64,000 bases of DNA from CAYFPX01 sp964519895 (lineage in GTDB: Bacteria > Myxococcota_A > UBA796 > CAJQPC01). The notes beneath the pieces were generated by a model. That model was not told the origin of the DNA and ran no database searches. It saw only the letters and a program-made list of their open reading frames with translations. Every line of letters begins with the position of its first letter. Within the stretch, counting starts at the first letter, position 1. The translations under genes were made by a program, and so were the position numbers. Shown in pieces: positions 18,601-23,622 of the stretch. Where the stretch lies: contig CAZFLE010000006.1 in the NCBI GenBank assembly GCA_964519895.1, positions 62,001 to 126,000 of the forward strand, read 5' to 3'.

Positions 18601-18985
18601 CGAAGCCCCCGCTCTTGGTGCTGTTCTCGGAGAGCACGACCGTGGCGGTTCCGCCGTCGAGCCACAGCGCGTAGTCGTAGCCCTCGTCGGTGTTGGCCCA
18701 GTCCGTCTCCATCAGCACGGTCCACGTGCCGCTCTCCCAGCTGCCCGTGCTGCCCGGGTCGTGGTCCACCAGCAAGGCGAAGTAGACGTCCGAGCCGTCG
18801 TCGTAGACGCCGACCACAGGCGTGCCGGCCGACGAGGTGTCGACGTCGTGAGGACCCGCCGCGTCTGAGCAGGTGTCGTCGACGTCGGCGCCATCGACGG
18901 TGAGCCCCGTCAGATCGGAAGAAGCGGGCCAGGCCCAGGCCGGGGAGACGGCCAGAGCCAAAAGAAGGGTGCCAGGGCCCATCAT
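3626..18985 (-). CDS. Giant secreted TSP3-repeat protein (5,119 residues) with Asp-Thr stalk and MYXO-CTERM tail
   Basis: The start is ATG 18985 or the adjacent ATG 18982; GGAGG lies 3 or 6 bases upstream. A signal peptide ends at AWA (residue ~19). Residues ~20-230 form a unique, beta-rich domain of unknown family. From ~230 to ~4990 come about 200 thrombospondin type 3 (bacterial TSP3) units of 23 residues, each DxDxDGLxDxxEVxxxGTDPxxx, a calcium-binding pattern. They are grouped in about 30 cassettes, each closed by a GGGxxDGVEVLVDGTDPxDxxDD variant. Then come a (DT)n stalk, a DTG-rich linker, CDC, a hydrophobic helix (ALLALWVLVNV) and RRRRR, a MYXO-CTERM-type sorting tail. The product would be a very acidic, calcium-stiffened surface fibre or S-layer/adhesin-like protein. 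No binding domain gives a ligand. Confidence 0.93.
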   Translation of the reverse strand: MMGPGTLLLALAVSPAWAWPASSDLTGLTVDGADVDDTCSDAAGPHDVDTSSAGTPVVGVYDDGSDVYFALLVDHDPGSTGSWESGTWTVLMETDWANTDEGYDYALWLDGGTATVVLSENSTKSGGFEADGAETDLDSWSAPAGDTTTATGAAATLDSGLVGCDGANNATWIILTLPWTDLTTWTGLTDLADASFGLGTGTTGAEPSDDFAGCSGACTGTWFDQLSDNTGDQDGDGLEDYEEVRSGLGTDPLDDDTDNDGLNDKEEVSFYGTDPLNDDTDGDGLSDGDEIDIHGSDANDSDSDNDGLSDYDEVVIYGTKPRFADSDSDGVNDYDEVFVHGTDPAVADSDLDGLGDGEELSTTGTDPLDPDTDGDGVNDGDEFGTYGSDPLTADTDGDGLDDGEEVYTYGSDPLSTDSDGDGLDDYTEVYTHGTDPASDDTDSDGLTDDDELSTYGTDPLVYDSDGGGIGDGLEVADGTDPNDAADDVTGGTDTDGDGLTDDEENAIGTDPNNADTDGDFVFDGDEVNTHGSDPLDTDSDDDGLEDGEEINVYLTDVNLADSDGDSLSDGDEVLIYGTDPSDDDTDADGLSDGDEVNVYGTDPSADDSDSDGLSDGDEINTHGTDPNDSDSDGGGASDGVEVLADGTDPLDATDDVTATTDSDGDGLTDSEETALGTDPASSDSDADGLSDGDEVNTHGTDPLVSDTDGDGLSDGAEILTYGTDATSTDSDGDSLDDGDEVNVYGTDPADDDTDGDGLGDDEEVNTYGTDPNDNDTDGDGISDRSEILDYGTDPTDSDSDGDGLDDGAEIGTYGTDAANVDTDGDGLDDGDEVSLYGTDPAVADSDGGGVDDGIEVLVDGTDPTDSTDDASSSDTDGDGLTDAEEALLGTDPTKGDSDGDGLSDFGEVESTLTDPLDEDTDGDGLTDGDEFNTYGTDPLQTDTDGGGADDGAEVLVDGTDPNDPSDDINTITDTDGDGLTDTEEAALGTDPAVADSDGDGLDDGDEVTTYGTDPLDTDSDADGLGDGDEVTTYGTDPSDRDTDGDTLDDGDEVNTYGTDPLDNDTDGGGTSDGVEVTLEGTDPLDSSDDGGGDADGDGLSTTLEAVHGTDPADSDTDGDGISDGDEVLIYNSNPLSDDTDGDGLLDGDEVNTYGTDPSDADTDGDGLNDGQEISVHGTDPLDDDGDNDGLSDSDEINTHGTDPGDADTDGDGLSDGDEVNTYGSSPTNDDTDGGGTSDSDEVNDGTDLNDGTDDYDTADDDGDGLTTREEVAAGTDPADSDTDSDGLSDGDEVNTHGTNPLEADSDGDGLGDEAEVNTYGSDPNDSDSDNGGVDDGTEINSDGTDPNDASDDLTSGIDSDGDGLDNDVELTLGTDPTDPDTDGDGLTDYDEYATTGTDPTSADPDGDGVSDPDELTDGTDPNDSDTDGDGLDDGAEKTAGTDPLNSDTDGDGLADGNEVSLYATDPNNSDTDGDTLSDFDEVVTYGTDPNNSDTDGGGVSDAEEITVGSDPFDGSDDALSGDSDGDGLSDAAEAALGTDPADVDTDQDGLEDGEEVTLGTDPLDNDTDSDNLTDGDEVNVYGTDPNAKDTDGDGLFDELEINTGTSDPLDADTDDDGLDDGEEDALGTDPQNPDTDGDGLTDAEEANSYGTDPTNDDTDGGGSTDGVEVLIDSTDPLDATDDGSATDTDLDGLDDSTETLLGTDPTNADTDGDGVDDGNEVSGYGTDPLSTDTDGDGLDDGDEINVYGTDATLSDSDGDGLDDGDEVNLYGTDPGDDDTDTDGLGDGSEVGTHGTDPLDSDSDGDGVLDGDEVGVHGTDPLDDDTDGGGSSDGDEINTDGTDPLDATDDVAATTDTDGDGLTDAEEAALGTNPNDPDSDGDSLQDGEEIDTYGTDPLDADTDGGGASDGVEVLVDSTDPLDGTDDSSSSTTDGDGDGLSDADEALLGTDATDPDSDSDGLGDGDEVSTYGTDPLDPDTDGDGLDDGAEVSSYGTDPNEADTDTDTLSDYDEVITHGTDPNASDTDSDGLTDAEEVNTYGTDPNDSDTDGDGLKDGDEALTYSTDPTTADTDGGGTDDGVEILEDGTNANAANDDYDTADPDFDGLTTREEIDTYGTDPATADTDGDLLDDGTEVNTTGTDPTNTDTDGDLLTDGDEFNIYGTDPNDSDTDNGGVDDYTELIEDGTDPNDPTDDLTSGVDTDGDGLDDDVEATLGTDPNNTDTDGDGLTDYEEYATTGTDPTSADPDGDGLEDPDELTAGTDADDPDTDNDGLSDGDEVNIHGTDPLDPDADGDGLEDSDEIAAGSDPATSDTDGDGLNDFDEVKVYGTDPTAVDTDGGGVEDGEEILVGTDPLDSTDDVSSGDSDGDGLSDAAEAGIGTDPNNADTDGDGLDDGDEVNVYGSDPLDDDTDGDSLLDGDEVNVYGSDPTSTDTDGDGLVDDAEVTAFGTDPANSDTDGDSLLDGDESDVYGTDPLNDDTDGDGLSDGDEVNVYGTTPTVSDSDGGGTSDGVEVLVDGTDPLDPTDDSGLSTDTDGDGLTDSEEALYGTDSSDPDTDGDGLSDGEEVSFYGTDPLSDDTDGDGLTDDDEVGIYGSDPADSDTDGDGLDDGDEVLVWGTFPVDSDSDGDGLDDGQEALNYGSDPLDDDTDGDGLTDGDEVNLYGSDPTLEDTDGGGTADADEVADGTNPADPSDDAAATADDDGDGLTNYEESQLGTDPSSADTDGDLLEDGDELNVYGTDPLDSDTDGGGTTDGVEILVDLTDPNDASDDVTSTDSDGDGLTDSEETLAGTDPDNADTDGDGLDDGEEVFTWGTNPNDADTDGDGLSDGEEALSYGSDPASSDPDGDGLDDAAELLVHGTDPNSNDTDGDGLDDATEINDTVTDPNTADTDGDGLEDGEEVNVHGTDPNDTDTDGGGASDGVEVSVDGTDPLDATDDVTSTTDTDGDGLTDSEELALGTDPADSDTDGDGLSDGYEVNTYGTNPVDTDTDGDGLSDGDEVNTTGTDPTAADTDGDGLGDGDEANLYGTDPTSDDSDGDGLSDGDETSLYGTDPLDDDSDGDTLSDGDEVSTHGTDPLASDTDSDGLSDADELNTHGTSPTTDDTDGGGTGDGVEVLVDGTDPLDASDDVTATSDSDGDGLTDSEETALGTDPSDTDTDGDGLTDGEEVLTYGTDPLAADTDGDQVPDGAEVQTLGTDPLSVDTDGDGLEDGEEDAFFGTDPLTADTDGDGLDDGQEALTYGSDPLLTDSDGDGLSDGDEVNTHGTDPADPDTDGDGLTDDEEINTYGTNPSSADTDGDTLEDGAEITVWFSDPSSTDTDGDGLRDDEEINAGTDLNNPDSDGDGLEDGEELDTWGTDPLKSDSDGDGLEDGEEVITHGTDPNKTDTDGGGTGDGVEVLIDGTDPLDFFDDVLDTTDTDGDGLTDSEEDILGTDSTNSDTDGDGLTDGEEALTWGTDPLSTDTDADGLDDGDEANTYGTDPLNSDTDGDGLDDYNEIVLSGTDPLDDDSDADGLLDGEEVGTWGTDPLVDDSDSDGLLDGDETGIYGTSPTDADTDGDGYDDGTEVTLGTDPTSDDTDGDGLSDGDELGVYGSDATSRDTDGDGLEDGDEVLNHGTDPLSADTDGDGLDDGEEVGTYGTDPNDSDTDGGGVSDGAEVVDGTDPNDASDDVASSDSDGDGLSDSEEAALGTDPSVADSDGDGIDDGDEVDNGLDPLNADTDGDGLDDYEEAITYGTDPTNADTDGGGTEDGVEVLVNGTDPLDPGDDVASGGDSDGDGLSDEEESVLGTDPAVVDSDGDGLDDGDEVNTHGTSPTATDTDGDGLDDGDEINIHGTDPLVDDTDGDGLLDGDEVATHGTDPLDSDTDGDGLSDGDELNTHGTDALVDDSDGDGLGDGEEVQTWGTDPLDQDSDGGGVDDGVEVLVEGTDPLDASDDVADATDSDGDGLTDDEETALGTDPNDPDSDGDGLGDFDEVTSTLTDPLDADTDGDGLGDGTEINVYGTNALATDSDGDGLDDGDEVLLYSTDPVDSDSDADGLGDGSEVNSYGTDPNDSDTDADGLDDGDEVNTHGTDPADADTDGDGLSDGDEVDVHGTQPLDADSDGGGTDDGVEVLVNGTDPLDASDDAGTSDDADGDGLTDDEEAVYGTDPAVADSDGDGLDDGDEVAAGLDPLNSDTDGDGLTDYEEALTYGTNPLSDDTDGDLLTDGEEVNTQGTDPTNSDTDADGLGDGEEVLNTGTSPTSSDTDGDGLSDGDEVNSTGTDPLSDDTDGDALSDGEEVDLYSTDPLDDDTDGGGVTDGVEVLVDGTDPNDASDDVEEVNDSDGDGLTDSEEEALGTDPDSADTDGDGLDDGDEVLTLGTDPTTSDTDGDGLSDGEELDTHGTDPTSTDSDADGLTDGEEVTTHGTDPNDADTDGGGTDDGVEVLVDGTDPNDASDDGGSVTDGDGDGLTDDEETDIYGTDPGVADTDGDGIDDGDEVNTYGTDPTDSDTDGDSLADGEEINTHGTDPTDSDSDGDGLTDGEEVLTWITDPLDSDTDGGGVSDGVEVLVDGTDPNDASDDVAEIADSDGDGLTDSEEAALGTDPNDTDSDGDGLDDGTEVNTWGTDPTDADTDGDGLSDGDEVDTHGTEPLSDDTDADGLSDGDEVDVYGSDPLTADSDGDGLDDGEEVNTWGTDPMDPDTDGGGVDDGVEVLVDGTDPLDYFDDSPDSTDSDGDGLTDSEEFALGTDPDSTDSDGDGVDDGDEVNTWGTDPLVKDTDGDGLSDGDEINVDGTDPTNSDTDGDGLADGSESVYGTDPLSDDTDSDGLSDGDEVDTYGTDPLDDDTDGGGAGDGVEVLVDGTNPNDPTDDVTGVADTDGDGLDDSEEDIYGTDPLDDDSDGDGLTDGEEVNSYGTDPLDDDTDGDRLTDGEEVTTFLTDPTDDDSDNDGLNDGDELILYGTDPLDDDTDGDRLTDGEEVDTYGTDPDEADTDGGGVDDGDEVDNGTDPLVPDDDYDTGSDSGGSDTGDADVDTDTDTDTDTDTDTDTDTDTDTDTDTDTDVDTDTDTDTDTGGDTGGDTGVDTGDTSTDSDSGVDELGQGGFPPEDDKGCDCSTVDSRSGGSTGALLALWVLVNVGRRRRRAS
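3845..3970 (-). repeat. Hexanucleotide GTGTCG/GTGTCC tract encoding the Asp-Thr stalk
   Basis: About twenty near-perfect six-base units encode alternating Asp-Thr just before the sorting tail of the giant protein. Slippage by whole units would change stalk length without breaking the frame. Occasional CCACGTC units (Asp-Val) interrupt it. Confidence 0.9.
11862..12720 (-). repeat. Segmental duplication copy A within the TSP3 array
   Basis: This block (protein residues ~2090-2375) shares rare markers in the same order with 14385-15240: DYDTAD, LTTREE, DNGGVDD, LTSGVD, DYEEYATTGTDPTSADPDGD, DFDEV and GDSDGDGLSDAAEAG. The offset is 2520-2523 bases throughout, so it is a colinear duplication of about 280 residues. 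Confidence 0.75.
14385..15240 (-). repeat. Segmental duplication copy B within the TSP3 array
   Basis: This is the partner of 11862-12720 (protein residues ~1250-1533). It carries DYDTADDD, LTTREE, DNGGVDD, LTSGID, DYDEYATTGTDPTSADPDGD, DFDEV and GDSDGDGLSDAAEAA. Such markers are absent from the other cassettes. Confidence 0.75.
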
Positions 18986-19075
18986 GGACCTCCGTGGGGG
19001 ACGTGCCAGAGAGAGGCAGTCTACGCCAAGCGCCCCAGCGCCCGCAGGTTGATTGGCCGGGCCCCCCGAGCGAGT

Positions 19076-20125
19076 TCAGAGCGCCAGGATGCCCTCGACC
19101 TCGGACATCATCCGCAGGCGCCGGCGGGTGACGGGGCTCGTGCCGTCCAAGAGACGGGCGGTCTCCCGCAACACCAGGGGCAGGGGCAACAGGCGCACCG
19201 AGGGATCCGAAGTGGGCTCGCCAGTGCCGCCCTGGGGCTGCCACGCAGCCATGAAGCCGCTCTGGCCGCCGAGCAGGGCCCGCACCGCGGTGTTGCCCAG
19301 CCGGCCCGCGATCATGCGGTCCTGGTAGCTGGGGTTGCCCCCTCGGATCAGGTGGCCGAGCACGGTGCCCCTCACGGTGACGCCCTGGAGCTCGGGGCCC
19401 AGCCCGGCCTGGAGCCGCTCGACCAGGGCGTGGGTGGGCACCGCGACGCCTTCGGCCTTGATGGCCAGGAAGCGGCGCTTGCCCGTTGCGAAGCCGCGCA
19501 CGATGGCACTCAGGAGCCGTTCCGTCAGCACCTCCTCGGAGCGGCCCTGCTCGCGGAACACCACCGCGTCGGCGCCGGCGGCCACCCCACCGGCCATGGC
19601 CAGGTAGCCGCACTCCCGACCCATCACCTCGACCACGAAGGCCCGGCGGTGCGCCCGCGCGGTGTCCGAGATCCGGTCGCAGGCGTCGACGATGGTGTTG
19701 AGGGCGGTGTCGACGCCGATCGCCAGAGCGGTCCCGCCGATGTCGTTGTCGATGCTGGCCGGGAGTCCCGCCACAGGCACAGGCTGTTCCACCGCCAGCG
19801 CCAGGGCCCCGGTGAGGGAGCCGTTCCCCCCGATCACGATCAGGCCGTCGAAGTCGGCCAGGTGGGCTGCGGCGGCCTGGCGGCCGGCCTTGTGCCGGAA
19901 GCGCTCGGAGCGCGCGCTGCCCAGCAGGGTGCCGCCCGTGTGCCCGGCCTCGTCGAGATCCCGGGGCTCGAGGGACCGGAAGCGCCCCCCGATCAGGCCT
20001 TCGTACCCGTTCTCGACGCCCACGACGCTGGCGCCCTGTTGGGTGGCGACCCGCAGGATGGCGCGCAAGGCCGCATTCATGCCCGGCGCATCGCCCCCCG
20101 ACGTCAACACTGCGATGCGGGCCAT
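19076..20125 (-). CDS. pfkA: 6-phosphofructokinase
   Basis: This 349-residue protein would phosphorylate fructose 6-phosphate in glycolysis. The PfkA landmarks are present: TSGGDAPGMNAA (nucleotide loop, residues 8-19), GGTLLGSAR, PASIDNDIGGT with the catalytic Asp, VEVMGRECGYLA and GHLIRGGNPSYQDR. The start ATG 20125 has GGAGGGAGG just upstream. The usual GGDGS metal/phosphoryl-donor motif reads GGNGS: the Asp equivalent to E. coli D103 is Asn101 here, from codon AAC. That could alter donor or metal use, so ATP versus PPi dependence is left open. It sits upstream of the giant TSP3 gene on the same strand with a 90-base gap and no functional link. Confidence 0.93.
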   Translation of the reverse strand: MARIAVLTSGGDAPGMNAALRAILRVATQQGASVVGVENGYEGLIGGRFRSLEPRDLDEAGHTGGTLLGSARSERFRHKAGRQAAAAHLADFDGLIVIGGNGSLTGALALAVEQPVPVAGLPASIDNDIGGTALAIGVDTALNTIVDACDRISDTARAHRRAFVVEVMGRECGYLAMAGGVAAGADAVVFREQGRSEEVLTERLLSAIVRGFATGKRRFLAIKAEGVAVPTHALVERLQAGLGPELQGVTVRGTVLGHLIRGGNPSYQDRMIAGRLGNTAVRALLGGQSGFMAAWQPQGGTGEPTSDPSVRLLPLPLVLRETARLLDGTSPVTRRRLRMMSEVEGILAL

Positions 20126-20172
20126 GGGCCTCCCTCCACCCGTCCGGGGCGGGCCCAGGCTACAGGACCGCG

Positions 20173-20682
20173 ATGGCAGTGACCCGGCGCCACGTCCTCG
20201 CAGCCTCGTCGGCGGTCGCCCTGGTGGCCGCGGGCGGGGCCGGCGCGATCGCTGCCCGGTGGTGGAACCTGCCGGCGGACCACGGCTACATCTGGCTGTC
20301 CGCCCAGGAGATCGCCTTCATCGAGGCCCTCGCAGACGCGCTGTTTCCACCGGGGGGCGAGCCCTCGCTGGCCGGCGCCGACGCGGGGCTGTCCCGCTGG
20401 TTCGACGAGGTCTTGGACCACCTCCCCCCCGGCAAGGCCCGGGAGTTCAAGCTCCTGCTCCACGCCTTGGACGCGCTGGCCACGGTCGAAGGCGGGGCTG
20501 GCTTCGCGGCGCTCGACCGGGCCACCCGGTGGTCCATGGCCCGCTCTTGGGTCACCAGCCCGATCCCAGAGCTGCGCGGGGCCACCCTGGGCCTCAGCAC
20601 CCTGCTGGGTGGCGGCTACACCACCCACCCCGACGCCGCACCCTTCTTCGCCAAGTGGCACGGCTGCGGGTACGGCCGGTGA
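20173..20682 (+). CDS. Tat-exported small subunit (gluconate 2-dehydrogenase subunit 3-like)
   Basis: The product is 169 residues. The N terminus, TRRHVLAASSAVALVAAGGAGAIAA, is a twin-arginine-type signal. The body (ALADALFPPGGEPSLAGADAGLSRWFDEVL) matches the gluconate 2-dehydrogenase subunit 3 family, the small partner that helps export and mature FAD dehydrogenases. It ends 2 bases before the GMC oxidoreductase start, which supports a two-subunit enzyme carried through the Tat pathway on this signal. The operon continues with two hydrolases. The electron acceptor is not encoded nearby. Confidence 0.82.
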   Translation: MAVTRRHVLAASSAVALVAAGGAGAIAARWWNLPADHGYIWLSAQEIAFIEALADALFPPGGEPSLAGADAGLSRWFDEVLDHLPPGKAREFKLLLHALDALATVEGGAGFAALDRATRWSMARSWVTSPIPELRGATLGLSTLLGGGYTTHPDAAPFFAKWHGCGYGR

Positions 20683-20684
20683 GC

Positions 20685-22196
20685 ATGGTCTGTCTGCCGC
20701 CGGTCGTGGCTCTGGGCTTCGACGACGTGCCGGTGGGCGGACGCACGTACCACTGCGACGTGGTGGTGGTCGGATCGGGCCCGGGAGGCTCGGCCGTGTC
20801 GAGAGCCCTGGCTGCCGCCGGACTGAGCGTCGTGGTGCTCGAGGAGGGCCCGCCCACCAGTCGCTTCCGCCCCAACTACGCCCACACCGCCCGCACCCAC
20901 ATGCAAGAGGGCGGGACCATGATCGCCCGGGGCACGGCGTACTTCCCCGTCGCGGCGGGACGCGGGGTCGGCGGGGGTTCCCTGATCAACAGCGCGATCT
21001 GCCTGCGCACCCCGGACAGCGTGCTGAGCGGCTGGGTCGAGGCCCTCGAAGACGACCGCTACGGGCCGACCGCACTGGGCGCGGTCTACGACGAGCTCGA
21101 GGATCTGCTGGGGGTCGGACCGGCCACGGACGGCATCGCCGGCGAGAACAACCGGATCATCGTGCGCGGGGCTCGAGCCCTGGGGCTCCCCGGGGAGCTG
21201 GTCAATCGCAACACCCCTCAGTGCGTCGGCTGTGGGCTGTGCAACTTCGGCTGCCCGGTCGGCGGCAAGAACTCGGTGAACCGCAACCTGTTGCCCCTGG
21301 CGGTCCAGGACGGCGCCATCGTCCAGGCCGACACCCGGGTCCAGCAAGTCCTGGTCGAAGGCGGCCGAGCGGTGGGGGTCCAGGGGCGAGTCGTGCACCC
21401 CGACACCCGCGAGAAGGGCCCCCTGGTGCGGGCGATGGCGGACCGGGTGGTGCTCAGCGCGGGGGCCATCGGCACGCCGCGACTGCTGCACCACTGCGGC
21501 CTGGCCGGGCAGCTCGGCCCTGTCGGTCAGGGCCTGCACGTGCACCCGGGCAGCGGGGTGATGGGGATCCACGACGAGCCCGTGAACCTGTGGCACGGGG
21601 CGACCCAAGGCGCCTGGTTCGAGGACCCGGACCAGCCGGGCCTGTTGCCCCACGCCTTCACCGCCCCGCCCGAGGTCACGGCCCTGGCGGTGGTCGAGCA
21701 CGTCGGTGACCTCAAGGAGGCCTTTGCCCTGTGCCCCCAGCTCAGCGGCCTGGTCTGCCTGGTGTCGGACAAGGGGGAAGGCACGGTGGGCGCCACCAAG
21801 GCCGGGCGGGCGGACATCCACTACACCCACACCGACCACGACCTGGACGCCGCCAAGCGCGGCCTGGTGCTCTGCGCCCGGGTGCTGCTCGCCGGGGGCG
21901 CCCGCGAGGTCTTCAGCCTGGCCCACGGCACCGGCCGCTACGCCGACGCCGACGCCCTGGCCCGAGACCTGGCGCCCCTGCCCCTGGGGGCCTTCGACTT
22001 CTACAGCAGCCACCCCATGTCCAGCTGTCGCATGGGGCCCGACGGCGTGGTCGGGCTGGACGGTCAGTGCCACGGGCTGCCGGGTCTCTACCTGGCCGAT
22101 GCGTCGGTGTTCCCGACGTCGCTGGGGGTCAATCCCCAGCTCACCACCATGGCGATGTCCACGCTGATCGGGCGGGGCATGGTGCGGTCCGCGTGA
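20685..22196 (+). CDS. GMC family FAD-dependent oxidoreductase
   Basis: The start ATG 20685 lies just after the TGA of the small subunit; the product is 503 residues. The FAD-binding segment is CDVVVVGSGPGGSAVSRALAAAG (residues ~24-46), with GRGVGGGSLIN for flavin contact and a C-terminal GMC segment (SSHPMSSCRMGP..., then NPQLTTMAMS). A CVGCGLCNFGCPVGGK stretch resembles the Cys-rich insert of cholesterol oxidase/long-chain alcohol oxidase-like GMC proteins. It has no signal of its own and is probably exported with the Tat subunit. It likely oxidises an alcohol or sterol-like substrate, but the substrate is not predictable here. Confidence 0.9.
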   Translation: MVCLPPVVALGFDDVPVGGRTYHCDVVVVGSGPGGSAVSRALAAAGLSVVVLEEGPPTSRFRPNYAHTARTHMQEGGTMIARGTAYFPVAAGRGVGGGSLINSAICLRTPDSVLSGWVEALEDDRYGPTALGAVYDELEDLLGVGPATDGIAGENNRIIVRGARALGLPGELVNRNTPQCVGCGLCNFGCPVGGKNSVNRNLLPLAVQDGAIVQADTRVQQVLVEGGRAVGVQGRVVHPDTREKGPLVRAMADRVVLSAGAIGTPRLLHHCGLAGQLGPVGQGLHVHPGSGVMGIHDEPVNLWHGATQGAWFEDPDQPGLLPHAFTAPPEVTALAVVEHVGDLKEAFALCPQLSGLVCLVSDKGEGTVGATKAGRADIHYTHTDHDLDAAKRGLVLCARVLLAGGAREVFSLAHGTGRYADADALARDLAPLPLGAFDFYSSHPMSSCRMGPDGVVGLDGQCHGLPGLYLADASVFPTSLGVNPQLTTMAMSTLIGRGMVRSA

Positions 22197-23620
22197 TCGG
22201 CGCGGCGCTGGTGCTGGCCTGTTCCTCGGGCCCCGCCGTGACCCCTGCCGATCCGGGGCGACTGGCCACGGCCGCCCGGCTGGGTGTGCTGGCGCGGGCA
22301 CCGCTGGCGCCGGTCGAGGGCCGGGCGAGCCGGGGCGATGGCTACTGGATCCGTCCGGTCTCGCTCCAGGTCTACGCCGACCTGAGGGTCTCGGCGGCCC
22401 TGTTCCTGCCCGAGGGTCCAGGGCCCCACCCGGGCGTGCTGGTGGCGGTGGGCCACTTCGGTCAGGGCAAGACCGCAGGGGAGTCCCAAGGCCCCGCTCA
22501 CGCGCTGGCCAGCCTGGGCTACGCGGTGCTGGTCGTCGACACCCCCGGCGTCGAGGAAGGGGACTTGCCCGGGCGGCGCATCCACCTGGCCGAAGGCGCC
22601 CACGGGCGTGCGCTGCTGGCCGCGGCGGGCACGACGGCCATGGCGGTACAGCTCGAGAGCCTGCAGGCGGGCCTGGACTACCTGGTGGGGCGACCCGACG
22701 TGGACCGGGTCGCGGCGACCGGCGCGTCGGGGGGCGCGGTCCAGGCCCTGTACCTGAGCTTCATCGATCCACGGGTCCGAGGCGTCGTGCTGGCCAGCTA
22801 CGTGCCGATGCCCCGGGAAGAGCGGGCGGGGGGCTGCGCCTGTGATCAGCTGCCGGGTTGGATCGGGCCCGATCCGGCCCTCACCGCCGCGGTCCGGGTA
22901 CCGACCCTGTGGCTGACCGAGCTGGACCAGCCCCGGCCGGCGGGCCTGCCCCGAGGGGCCGACTTCGCCGTGGTCGCCGGGCCCCACAGCTACTCCCCAG
23001 CGATGATCCAGCGGGCCGCGGACTGGCTGGCCGGGACGCTGGATCACGCCAAGGGCACCATCCCCAGCCCGCTGCCCCACTCGCCCGGGGCGCTGCTGGC
23101 CTCGAGGTCCGTGGGCTCCGCGACGTGGTCGGACCTGGTGGCGGGCCTGTCGGTGCCCCTCTGGAAGCCGGCGCCGTGGCCCGACGTGGCGTGGCTCGGG
23201 CGCTGCGAGGGGGACGGGCCCGCGGTCCTGGTGGCCGGCGGGGAGCCCCAGGACAACGCGGCCCTGCGCGCCGTCGGCCTGCAAACCTGCCCGGTGACGG
23301 TGGCCGACGACGAGGCCGGACTCGCGTCGGCGATCGTGAAGGGCCAGGCCTATGCAGACCGCTACGCCGGTGCGCTGCAGGCAGCGGCCGAGCAACACCA
23401 GGCCATCGGGGTCTACGCCGTGCGCGGCTGGGGCACGGCGGCGCTCGGTTCGGGACTGCCCTATGTCCTGCGGGACCCGTTGACCTTGGCCACGGTGGAT
23501 CCCGAGCGGGACCCGGCCTGGGTGCACGCACCGGGGGTCTGGTGGAACCCCGGGGTGTGGGATGGCGCACTGGCCAAGGGGGCGGATCCCGCAACGTTGG
23601 CGGCAGCGCTCGTGCCGTGA
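22193..23620 (+). CDS. Lipoprotein alpha/beta hydrolase
   Basis: GTG 22193 overlaps the GMC stop by four bases (GTGA), giving 475 residues. The start MIGAALVLACSS is a very short lipoprotein signal with lipobox LVLAC. An alpha/beta-hydrolase/acetyl-xylan-esterase-like domain follows, with the nucleophile elbow TGASGGA (Ser at the centre) at about residue 180. Candidate acid and His residues lie in LTELDQP and AGPHSYS. The C-terminal ~180 residues have no clear family. Coupling to the oxidoreductase suggests joint processing of an ester or lactone substrate in the periplasm. Confidence 0.8.
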   Translation: MIGAALVLACSSGPAVTPADPGRLATAARLGVLARAPLAPVEGRASRGDGYWIRPVSLQVYADLRVSAALFLPEGPGPHPGVLVAVGHFGQGKTAGESQGPAHALASLGYAVLVVDTPGVEEGDLPGRRIHLAEGAHGRALLAAAGTTAMAVQLESLQAGLDYLVGRPDVDRVAATGASGGAVQALYLSFIDPRVRGVVLASYVPMPREERAGGCACDQLPGWIGPDPALTAAVRVPTLWLTELDQPRPAGLPRGADFAVVAGPHSYSPAMIQRAADWLAGTLDHAKGTIPSPLPHSPGALLASRSVGSATWSDLVAGLSVPLWKPAPWPDVAWLGRCEGDGPAVLVAGGEPQDNAALRAVGLQTCPVTVADDEAGLASAIVKGQAYADRYAGALQAAAEQHQAIGVYAVRGWGTAALGSGLPYVLRDPLTLATVDPERDPAWVHAPGVWWNPGVWDGALAKGADPATLAAALVP

Positions 23621-23622
23621 GC

